In this document: positions 1-4,882 of the stretch, in pieces
Layout of the letters: every line of letters begins with the position of its first letter
Position numbering within the stretch: position 1 is the first letter of the stretch
Assembly (NCBI GenBank): GCA_002782605.1
Contig: PFIF01000079.1
Coordinates: forward strand, 1-8,434
Direction: 5' to 3'
From: Deltaproteobacteria bacterium CG_4_8_14_3_um_filter_43_13
Lineage (GTDB): Bacteria; Desulfobacterota; UBA8473
DNA length: 8,434 nucleotides
Position numbers and translations under genes: made by a program
Notes under the pieces: generated by a model
Told to the model about the DNA's origin: nothing
Database searches by the model: none
What the model saw: the letters and a program-made list of their open reading frames with translations, nothing else

Positions 1-28
1 TATCTCCTGCATTCAGATTATAATACAT
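1..28 (-). CDS. 5' end of a divergent gene, product unknown (partial)
   Basis: Read on the minus strand, an ATG at 28-26 opens a frame that runs off the left edge and encodes MYYNLNAGD. A strong Shine-Dalgarno, GGAGGA (43-38 on the minus strand), lies 9 nt upstream, which is ideal spacing. Only nine full codons are visible, so the product cannot be identified. The call rests on the ribosome-binding site and the uninterrupted short frame. If real, positions 29-306 are a divergent intergenic region shared with the decarboxylase genes on the plus strand. Confidence 0.5.
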
Positions 29-37
29 CTTCAAGGT

Positions 38-43
38 TCCTCC
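38..43 (-). promoter_or_regulatory. Shine-Dalgarno of the divergent left-edge gene
   Basis: The minus strand reads GGAGGA, 9 nt upstream of an ATG at 28-26. This site is the main reason for calling a gene at the edge. Confidence 0.5.
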
Positions 44-87
44 AGATATAGGTTAACATCTTATTCCTTTTCCTTTATCCTTTCTGT

Positions 88-115
88 AGGATACCTTATT
101 TTACGATTTTTTCAA
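88..115 (-). promoter_or_regulatory. Possible minus-strand sigma70 promoter
   Basis: On the minus strand TTGAAA (115-110) is followed after 16 nt by TATCCT (93-88), a weak -10 match (4 of 6). A transcript would begin near 81 and have a leader of about 50 nt before the left-edge gene. The region is AT-rich, so chance matches are likely. Confidence 0.22.
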
Positions 116-118
116 ATG

Positions 119-129
119 TGACAATGTCA
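119..129. promoter_or_regulatory. Short palindrome in the divergent region, possible operator
   Basis: TGACA-A-TGTCA is a perfect 5+1+5 inverted repeat. It lies between the left-edge minus-strand gene and the plus-strand decarboxylase genes, next to the candidate minus-strand -35 box. Position and symmetry fit a regulator-binding site, but no regulator gene is in the window and 5-bp arms can occur by chance. The rest of 29-306 shows no gene other than the 10-codon frame described separately, and no convincing plus-strand promoter. Confidence 0.25.
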
Positions 130-199
130 AGTTAGGATTAGATTAATTTATATGCGTCATTTTTGTAGCGGACTATTAGAATCAGGAGAGGGGTAGAAA

Positions 200-232
200 A
201 TGGATAAAAAAACTATGAATACACTCAAATAG
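200..232 (+). CDS. Possible 10-codon leader peptide upstream of the decarboxylase operon
   Basis: An ATG at 200 opens a ten-codon frame (MDKKTMNTLK, then TAG). It is preceded by a purine-rich site, AGGAGAGGGG (184-193), 6 nt before the ATG. The site is as good as those of the real genes in the window, which is unusual for a frame this short. It ends 74 nt before the gamma-like subunit gene. It could be a translated leader, the remnant of a decayed gene, or coincidence. It resembles no family I know. Confidence 0.22.
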   Translation: MDKKTMNTLK

Positions 233-306
233 TCTAACCACCATGGTAAAATCACCTGGCGGTTCTTCGGTTGCCGTTATTTATATAAGAAAAGGGGGTA
301 GCAGAC

Positions 307-438
307 ATGTGGTCAGAAGCTTTAAGAATTGGAGTTATAGGGTTTTCCGTAGTATTCATCACGCTCTTGATACTTACTCTGAGCGTGAAAGTAATGAGTT
401 TTGTTTGTAAACGCATTGAGAAAAAAAGGAGTAAATGA
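307..438 (+). CDS. oadG: OadG-like gamma subunit of a Na+-translocating decarboxylase (very short)
   Basis: This is a 43-aa single-span membrane protein. After a short N-terminus (MWSEALRIG), residues 9-29 form one hydrophobic helix, followed by a basic tail rich in Lys and Arg, so the C-terminus should be cytoplasmic. In oxaloacetate and related decarboxylases the gamma subunit is a small one-helix protein that anchors the carboxyltransferase/biotin subunit to the beta channel. Most gamma subunits are about 80 aa or longer. This one has only the helix and a stub, without the usual linker and C-terminal part. The purine run AAAGGGGG (291-298) lies 8 nt before the ATG. The stop codon overlaps the ATG at 435 (ATGA) and sits 2 nt before the preferred oadB start, so the two are surely co-translated. 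Identity rests on size, topology and position before oadB, because such short proteins carry little family signal. Confidence 0.6.
   Translation: MWSEALRIGVIGFSVVFITLLILTLSVKVMSFVCKRIEKKRSK
426..431 (+). promoter_or_regulatory. Shine-Dalgarno deciding the oadB start
   Basis: AAGGAG lies inside the last codons of the gamma-like gene. It is only 3 nt from the ATG at 435 but 9 nt from the in-frame ATG at 441, so initiation at 441 is favoured. Confidence 0.5.
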
Positions 439-440
439 TT

Positions 441-1559
441 ATGGACTTTGAGTTGTTCCATGAATTGCTATTTAAAACAGGGATCATGCATCTCACCGTA
501 GGTCATGTGGTTATGTGGCTCATCGGTTGTCTTTTTATTTTTCTTGCTATCAAAAAGGGTTTTGAACCCTTGCTTCTCGTACCTATCGGTTTCAGCATAT
601 TTCTCGTCAACATGCCGATCGCGCCGCTTACCGGGCCGGGAGAGCTTATTAATCTGTTTTTCAAATACGGACTTGAAACAGAGATTATTCCCTGCCTGAT
701 CTTCCTCGGTATCGGCGCGCTTACCGATTTCGGGCCTATGATTGCAAACCCGAAGACCCTGCTTCTTGGAGCCAGCGCGCAATTAGGCGTATACATAGCT
801 TTCTTCGGTTCAATCCTGTTTGGTTTCTCGCTCAAGGAAGCAGCGAGCATCGGGATCATCGGTGGGGCAGATGGGCCAACGACGATATATCTTGCCAGTG
901 CGCTAGCACCACACATGGTCGGTATGGTGGCAGTTGCTGCATATTCATATATGTCAATGGTTCCCCTCATCCAGCCCCCTATCATGAAGCTTCTTACAAC
1001 AAAGGAAGAGAGGAAGATACGGATGAAACAGCTTCGGCCTGTATCACGGCTCGAAAGGATTGTCTATCCGCTTGTGGCGACCGTTGTCATCTGTCTTCTG
1101 ACTCCAGCCGCAGCGCCTATTATGGGCCTATTTATGATTGGAAACCTTTTCAGGGAATGTGGGGTGGTAGATAGGCTCTTGAAAACGTCCCAAAATGAAC
1201 TGCTGAATTTGGTGACTATAATACTCGGTATTGCCGTCGGCTCTACGATGAAAGCCGAGATATTCCTGAGACCGCAACCACTTTTTATCTTCCTTCTCGG
1301 ACTTGTAGCGTTTGCCTTCTCCACGGTGGCCGGTGTTCTTCTCGCCAAGATTATGAACCTCTTTCTCAAAGAGAAGATCAATCCCCTCATAGGTTCTGCC
1401 GGCGTTTCCGCTGTCCCTATGGCAGCGAGGGTAAGCCAGAAAATAGGATTTGAGGCTGACCCACAAAATCACCTCCTGATGCACGCCATGGGACCCAATG
1501 TTGCAGGTGTGATAGGTACCGCCGTTGCGGCAGGTACGTTTTTAAGCTTGTTGAAATGA
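441..1559 (+). CDS. oadB: Na+-translocating decarboxylase beta subunit (OadB/MmdB/GcdB family)
   Basis: This is a 372-aa polytopic inner-membrane protein. The family couples decarboxylation of a carboxybiotin carried by the alpha subunit to Na+ export. All functionally important residues described for Klebsiella OadB are present at matching spacing. Asp203 corresponds to Asp144 in GGADGPT. Tyr229 corresponds to Tyr170 in AYSYMSMVP. Asn373, Gly377, Ser382 and Arg389 correspond to Asn314, Gly318, Ser323 and Arg330 in NPLIGSAGVSAVPMAAR. Other family signatures are DFGPMIANPKTLLLGA (residues 96-111) and PNVAGVIGTAVAAG near the C-terminus. The length is typical of the shorter beta subunits. I chose ATG 441 over ATG 435 on Shine-Dalgarno spacing; the difference is two residues. 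The carboxyltransferase and biotin-carrier subunits are not in the window, so the substrate (oxaloacetate, methylmalonyl-CoA, glutaconyl-CoA or malonate) cannot be told. Confidence 0.93.
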   Translation: MDFELFHELLFKTGIMHLTVGHVVMWLIGCLFIFLAIKKGFEPLLLVPIGFSIFLVNMPIAPLTGPGELINLFFKYGLETEIIPCLIFLGIGALTDFGPMIANPKTLLLGASAQLGVYIAFFGSILFGFSLKEAASIGIIGGADGPTTIYLASALAPHMVGMVAVAAYSYMSMVPLIQPPIMKLLTTKEERKIRMKQLRPVSRLERIVYPLVATVVICLLTPAAAPIMGLFMIGNLFRECGVVDRLLKTSQNELLNLVTIILGIAVGSTMKAEIFLRPQPLFIFLLGLVAFAFSTVAGVLLAKIMNLFLKEKINPLIGSAGVSAVPMAARVSQKIGFEADPQNHLLMHAMGPNVAGVIGTAVAAGTFLSLLK

Positions 1560-1648
1560 TGGGATGGAATAGACTGGATTGCATATAGTATAGGAATTTC
1601 CTTTTTGGACGCACGTGAATAGAGTTGTTTGATTGGTTTGATGTTGAA

Positions 1649-1682
1649 CATATAACAGAGGGCTTAAGCCCTCTGTTATATG
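1649..1682. terminator. Perfect 34-bp palindrome after oadB, probable terminator or processing hairpin
   Basis: The sequence is perfectly self-complementary about the 1665/1666 axis, with a GC core GAGGGC-TTAA-GCCCTC and AT-rich outer arms. As RNA it gives a 15-bp stem with a TTAA loop. It lies 89 nt after the oadB stop. No T-run follows on either strand, so it is not a textbook intrinsic terminator. It could stop or protect transcripts, or be a short repeat. Of the gene-free stretch 1560-1920, positions 1560-1648 and 1683-1741 show nothing else I can assign. Confidence 0.5.
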
Positions 1683-1741
1683 GAAATCAGTAAGGGATGA
1701 CGTCAATAAACGTTAATCAGAACTAACCTAACAAATAGAAC

Positions 1742-1903
1742 TAGTGTCTATCCATAAACTCCCCCTCCCCTGGAGGGAGGGGGCTAGGGGGAGGGGGAAT
1801 ATGTTTGCAACTCAACGAAAGTACACATCTTTTTCACCCCCACCCTAACCCTCCCCCATCAAGGGGGAGGGAATTTAGGGTATTTCTGGATGGGCACGAA
1901 CTA
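1742..1903. repeat. G/C-run inverted-repeat element (BIME/MITE-like) before corA
   Basis: Two diverged copies of one G-rich palindromic unit face each other at about 1759-1797 and 1835-1871. Each has the form C-rich arm, short loop, G-rich arm, then two further G-runs. The left copy puts four G-runs (GGGAGGGGGCTAGGGGGAGG and onward) on the plus strand; the right copy puts four on the minus strand. The flanks are also inverted: TAGTGTCTATCCATAAA (1742-1758) resembles the complement of 1883-1903, TAGTTCGTGCCCATCCAGAAA. The whole therefore reads as a single element of about 160 bp with imperfect terminal inverted repeats and no coding capacity. Similar CCCTCCCC/GGGGAGGG elements are widespread between genes in environmental bacteria. 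The right end stops just before the corA Shine-Dalgarno, so the corA promoter must lie in or upstream of the element. Confidence 0.75.
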
Positions 1904-1920
1904 ATTTAAGGTAACCCGTA

Positions 1921-2985
1921 ATGCTTAAACTGATTAAGAAGAGGCAAGAAAAAGTTGGTCTCTCTCCTGGTACCCTTGTTCATATAGGGGAAAGGAAAAC
2001 TGACAGGACAGGGATTACGATTGTTGACTATGATGAAGTGCAGTTTCAAGAGCAAGAAGTAAATACAGTGGAGGAATGTTTCCCATTTAAAGATACACCG
2101 ACCGTTACCTGGATAAACATAGATGGTCTCCATGATGTTGACATTATAGAAAGACTTGGGATCCATTTTAACATACATCCCCTTATCCTGGAAGACATTG
2201 TGAATACAGGGCAACATCCAAAAATGGAGGATTTTGAGGATTACATCTTCATAGTCATAAAAATGCTTTCTTTTGACAAGGAAGGCAATGAGATAAATGC
2301 AGAACAGGTAAGCGTTTTATTGGGTTCAAATTTTGTCATTTCATTTCAGGAAAGACCTGGAGACGTTTTCGACCCCATAAGGGAAAGGATCAGGAAGGGA
2401 AAATGTCGTATCAGAAAGATGGGGGCGGATTACCTTGCCTATGCCTTGTTGGATTCTGTTGTCGATCACTACTTTACAATATTAGAAAGCGTTAGCGATA
2501 GGATAGAGTCATTGGAAGAGGATCTGGTAACCAATCCTGTACCAGCAACCATGCAGAGTATCCACCATTTAAAAAGAGAAATGATATTTTTCCGCAGGTC
2601 GGTATGGCCATTGAGAGAGGTCATCAGTGTCTTAGAGCGGGGGGGGTCAGACTTAATCAAAGAGTCCACAGGGATATTTCTTAGGGACGTCTATGATCAT
2701 ACAATCCAGGTTATGGATACAATAGAAACATTCAGGGACATGGTTTCCGGGATGCTCGATGTCTATCTTTCCAGTATCAGCAATAAAATGAACGAGGTTA
2801 TGAAGGTTTTAACTATTATTGCCACCATATTTATTCCCTTGACATTCATAGCAGGTGTCTACGGAATGAACTTTAAATATATGCCAGAGCTTGAACTTCA
2901 TTGGGCTTACCCGGCCGCATTGACAGCCATGGCAACTGTAGGGGTTGTAATGGTAATCTATTTTAAGAGAAAAAAGTGGATTTAA
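1921..2985 (+). CDS. corA: CorA-family magnesium/cobalt channel
   Basis: This is a 354-aa protein of the CorA metal-ion transporter family, which forms a homopentameric inner-membrane channel for Mg2+ (also Co2+ and Ni2+). The large N-terminal cytoplasmic domain (about residues 1-290) includes the family pattern WINIDGLHDVDIIERLG and HPLILEDIVNTGQHPK near residues 61-100. A long acidic/basic helix follows. TM1 (about 296-314) ends in the hallmark GMN motif at residues 315-317 (YGMNF), which forms the selectivity filter. The short periplasmic loop contains MPELE, TM2 spans about 329-348, and the cytoplasmic end is basic (KRKKW). Length and order match the family. The ATG at 1921 is preceded by AAGG (1908-1911), 9 nt upstream, a modest site. 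It has no operon partner and stands between two repeat elements. Nothing is missing. Confidence 0.95.
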   Translation: MLKLIKKRQEKVGLSPGTLVHIGERKTDRTGITIVDYDEVQFQEQEVNTVEECFPFKDTPTVTWINIDGLHDVDIIERLGIHFNIHPLILEDIVNTGQHPKMEDFEDYIFIVIKMLSFDKEGNEINAEQVSVLLGSNFVISFQERPGDVFDPIRERIRKGKCRIRKMGADYLAYALLDSVVDHYFTILESVSDRIESLEEDLVTNPVPATMQSIHHLKREMIFFRRSVWPLREVISVLERGGSDLIKESTGIFLRDVYDHTIQVMDTIETFRDMVSGMLDVYLSSISNKMNEVMKVLTIIATIFIPLTFIAGVYGMNFKYMPELELHWAYPAALTAMATVGVVMVIYFKRKKWI

Positions 2986-3014
2986 AATGCTCGGTTAGAC
3001 AAGCTTGAATTTTT

Positions 3015-3147
3015 GTGACTACTCAGGTAGGCGCAGAGGCACAGAGCACCAAAGGCACAAAGTCATGTTGTAACCGTGAACGGATACGTCATGTTATCCT
3101 TTGCTTTGTGCCTATGTGCCTTTGCCACTTTGTGCCTGAGTAGTTAC
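3015..3147. repeat. 133-bp inverted-repeat element between corA and the glycogen-binding gene
   Basis: The ends are inverted copies: GTGACTACTCAGG (3015-3027) and CCTGAGTAGTTAC (3135-3147) match at 12 of 13 positions. Inside, the left arm carries GGCACAGAG and GGCACAAAG and the right arm carries CTTTGTGCC, TGTGCC and CTTTGTGCC, so the arms pair over much of their length. The centre holds a duplicated GTCATGTT. There is no ORF of its own. It fills most of the 193-bp gap and looks like a non-autonomous mobile repeat or a long transcript-end hairpin. Confidence 0.7.
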
Positions 3148-3178
3148 GAATTTTTAATGATGAAGGGAGGGGAGGAAA

Positions 3179-3469
3179 ATGGCAAAAAAACAACAGAAAA
3201 AGGAAACAGGGAAGAAAAAGGTTACCTTCGTATTTGAGGCAGCGTGGGCGGACGAAGCAATACTGATGGGAGATTTCAACAAATGGAATGCCAAAACCCA
3301 TCCTATGAAAAAGGATGAAGGCGGTATATGGAAAAAGACCGTGATGCTTCCCCCGGGAAGGTACGAATACAGGTTTTTGGTAGATTGGCAGTGGGAGAAT
3401 GATCCCAAAAATGATGAGGTATGTGTTAATTGCTTCGGAACCCAAAACAACATAATCCATATTTTATGA
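3179..3469 (+). CDS. Stand-alone glycogen-binding (CBM48/AMPK-beta type) domain protein
   Basis: This is a 96-aa soluble protein consisting almost entirely of one early-set carbohydrate-binding module, the fold found in AMPK beta, isoamylase and branching enzyme. A lysine-rich N-terminus (residues 1-14) precedes the beta-sandwich. Family patterns are VTFVFEA (15-21), LMGDFNKWN (29-37), a Trp in GGIWKKTVML (48-57), and PPGRYEYRFLVDWQWENDP (58-76). Trp36 and Trp51 are candidates for glucan contacts. The end, FGTQNNIIHI, matches the usual last strand. There is no signal peptide and no catalytic domain, so the likely role is to bind glycogen or target a partner to it. The purine-rich leader (GGGAGG at 3165-3170, 8 nt before ATG) is a strong ribosome-binding site. 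The stop is 18 nt before the DUF202 gene, so the two probably form an operon. Confidence 0.88.
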   Translation: MAKKQQKKETGKKKVTFVFEAAWADEAILMGDFNKWNAKTHPMKKDEGGIWKKTVMLPPGRYEYRFLVDWQWENDPKNDEVCVNCFGTQNNIIHIL

Positions 3470-3477
3470 AGTCCCAA

Positions 3478-3483
3478 AGAGGA
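3478..3483 (+). promoter_or_regulatory. Shine-Dalgarno supporting a TTG start for the DUF202 gene
   Basis: AGAGGA ends 4 nt before the TTG at 3488. The next in-frame ATG is thirty codons later, inside the conserved motif, so the TTG start is preferred. Confidence 0.5.
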
Positions 3484-3487
3484 ATCT

Positions 3488-3823
3488 TTGCCACGGAACA
3501 GTGAAATTGAGATTGAAGGTATTGTCTTCAATGAGGTTCAGCTTCTTTTGGCGGAAAAAAGGACATCACTGGCAGCCATGCGCACAGGAATCGCTGTTTT
3601 AGCTTTGCCTCTTTCGGTGCTGAGTGTCCTGATAGCCACCTCGAAATACTACGACGTTATCCAGGTGATACATCTGTTCGTGCCGGCATTGGTGATAAGT
3701 GCCGTTTTGTTTTTTCTGGGTTCATACCTCATCATCCGAGGAATCATGAGGATTCGCTCGTACGATCGGATTATTTTGAAGCTCAAGCAAAAGTACAGCA
3801 GGATTGCAGAGTTTATCGAGTGA
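3488..3823 (+). CDS. DUF202 family small membrane protein
   Basis: This 111-aa protein has the DUF202 (YidH/VTC1-like) signature LAEKRTSLAAMRTG at residues 21-34 just before the first membrane helix (about 35-51). A second helix (about 63-83) is followed by a basic cytoplasmic tail (RIRSYDRIILKLKQKY). Family members are small inner-membrane proteins of mostly unknown function. In eukaryotes the related domain belongs to the VTC polyphosphate polymerase complex, but no polyphosphate gene is visible here. The start is TTG, chosen because it has a well-placed AGAGGA and gives a full-length N-terminus. It lies 18 nt after the glycogen-binding gene, which suggests co-transcription and perhaps a membrane anchor for that soluble module; this link is inference. 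No terminator follows it. Confidence 0.85.
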   Translation: MPRNSEIEIEGIVFNEVQLLLAEKRTSLAAMRTGIAVLALPLSVLSVLIATSKYYDVIQVIHLFVPALVISAVLFFLGSYLIIRGIMRIRSYDRIILKLKQKYSRIAEFIE

Positions 3824-3888
3824 GTGTAGTGATAGTGATAATAAAGTGAAACCCACATGCCTCAAAGAAACACAAAGGACAAGGAAAA

Positions 3889-3972
3889 TGTCCTTGCGAG
3901 GAGTTCGCCATAGGCGAACGACGAAGCAATCTCAAAGGATGGGATTGCTTCGCCTGCGGCTCGCAATGACAG
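3889..3972. repeat. 84-bp palindromic repeat (TTGCGAG/CTCGCAA type)
   Basis: Inverted ends TGTCCTTGCGAG (3889-3900) and CTCGCAATGACA (3960-3971) match at 11 of 12 positions. Inside, CGAAGCAATC (3922-3931) pairs with GATTGCTTCG (3943-3952). A separate perfect hairpin GTTCGCC-ATA-GGCGAAC (3903-3919) lies in the left arm. This is the well-known dispersed repeat with a GTCATTGCGAGG...GAAGCAATCTC core found between genes in many bacteria. It ends about 6 nt before the start codon of the PAP2 gene, so any transcript entering that gene from upstream carries this hairpin in its leader. Confidence 0.8.
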
Positions 3973-3977
3973 GATAG

Positions 3978-4778
3978 ATGCATTTTAAAGTGAAAAGTTT
4001 AAGAGTAGTATTTTTGGTTATGATTCTATTAATTCTCCCGTCTAGTGCTTGGACAGAGGAAGGGGAATATAATTGGGAGGACAAGGTAAAGAATACCATA
4101 TGTGAAGACTATAAGAACTTTTACTCTATAGGGAATCTGGAAAAATTGGCAATAGGGTTAGGAGCAGCTGGGGTATTGGCCAATACATCGGCAGACAGGG
4201 AAATTCAGGATCGGTATCAAGAGTCAGTGAGGAACAAAGATACTGACAACCTTTCGACGGTCACAAAGATGTTTGGAGAGGGGGTAATAACCATCCCTGT
4301 ATATTTAGGGGCTGCCCTTTTTGGAGAGTTTGCCGGGGATGTAGAATTGAGTTCCACAACGGGTGAATGGGGGAAAAGGTGCTTAAGAACGCTCCTTGTG
4401 GGATATCCTCCAGTCTTTTTCCTGCAAAGAGCCCTTGGAGCTTCGAGACCGGATGAAGGCGGCTCCGGCTGGAGCCCCTTTAGTGATGCCAATGGGGTGA
4501 GTGGACACAGTTTTAATGGGGCGGTCCCTTTCATCACAGCTGCTAAAATGACAGATAATCCATACTATAAGTACGGTCTCTACTTTGCATCAACTCTAGG
4601 TGGGATATCAAGGATAAACGATAATGCTCACTATTTTTCTCAGGCAGCATTGGGCTGGTGGATGGCATATCTGGCAGCTGCCAGTATGAACAAAACAGAA
4701 ACAAAAAGCCCGAAGGTAGTTGTAGCTCCTGCCGCTATTCGAAATGGAGTAGGAGTAATGGTAATGTTTCGTTTTTGA
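3978..4778 (+). CDS. Secreted PAP2-superfamily phosphatase-like protein
   Basis: This 266-aa protein starts with a signal peptide: basic MHFKVKSLR, then a hydrophobic stretch to about residue 21, with cleavage likely around PSSAW (21-25). The body carries PAP2 (type 2 phosphatidic acid phosphatase) motifs: RP at 157-158, SGH at 175-177, and SRINDNAH at 211-218, with His218 as the expected nucleophile and His177 as the general acid. Two usual residues differ: the Lys of KX6RP is Gln150 and the Asp four residues after the nucleophile is Gln222 (HYFSQ). Hydrophobic stretches near 56-68, 103-119, 183-189 and 224-236 suggest membrane contact. The protein ends in alternating hydrophobics and Phe (GVGVMVMFRF), like an outer-membrane beta-strand. 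The substrate is unknown; lipid phosphates such as undecaprenyl pyrophosphate or lipid A are the family's range. The start has only a weak AGGA 3 nt upstream, but the signal peptide supports it. Composition is more AT-rich than in the fusion gene that follows. Confidence 0.8.
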   Translation: MHFKVKSLRVVFLVMILLILPSSAWTEEGEYNWEDKVKNTICEDYKNFYSIGNLEKLAIGLGAAGVLANTSADREIQDRYQESVRNKDTDNLSTVTKMFGEGVITIPVYLGAALFGEFAGDVELSSTTGEWGKRCLRTLLVGYPPVFFLQRALGASRPDEGGSGWSPFSDANGVSGHSFNGAVPFITAAKMTDNPYYKYGLYFASTLGGISRINDNAHYFSQAALGWWMAYLAAASMNKTETKSPKVVVAPAAIRNGVGVMVMFRF

Positions 4779-4882
4779 TAGGCTATATGAAGGTTTTTCC
4801 CTATTCTATGACAGAGACAGTAACTATATATCCCTTACTAATATACCTTATCCAAAGGCAGAGAACAATCTTTAGATAAACC

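Noticed and set aside
2..121. Plus-strand frame open from the left edge to a TGA near 119-121
   Set aside because: It shows only hydrophobic, AT-driven residues, no recognisable gene end, and conflicts with the minus-strand gene start that has a strong Shine-Dalgarno.
503..985. 160-codon minus-strand open frame opposite oadB
   Set aside because: The plus-strand frame carries all the conserved beta-subunit residues; the antisense frame shows no recognisable domain.
1697..1704. TGACGTCA palindrome upstream of corA
   Set aside because: Eight bases is too short to call an operator without a regulator or a second copy.
1906..2217. 103-codon minus-strand frame opposite the start of corA
   Set aside because: Antisense to the well-conserved CorA N-terminal domain; no motif of its own.
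3089..3531. Two minus-strand open frames (123 and 125 codons) opposite the glycogen-binding gene
   Set aside because: They are antisense to a recognisable CBM48 protein and run into the neighbouring inverted repeat and DUF202 gene; no family match or ribosome-binding site.
4658..4879. 73-codon frame overlapping the PAP2 3' end, including an internal 30-codon frame from 4787, ending just before the fusion gene
   Set aside because: No good ribosome-binding site and low-complexity, Ser/Asn/Lys-rich shadow sequence in the overlapping part. A coupling role for the 30-codon part cannot be excluded but is not supported.
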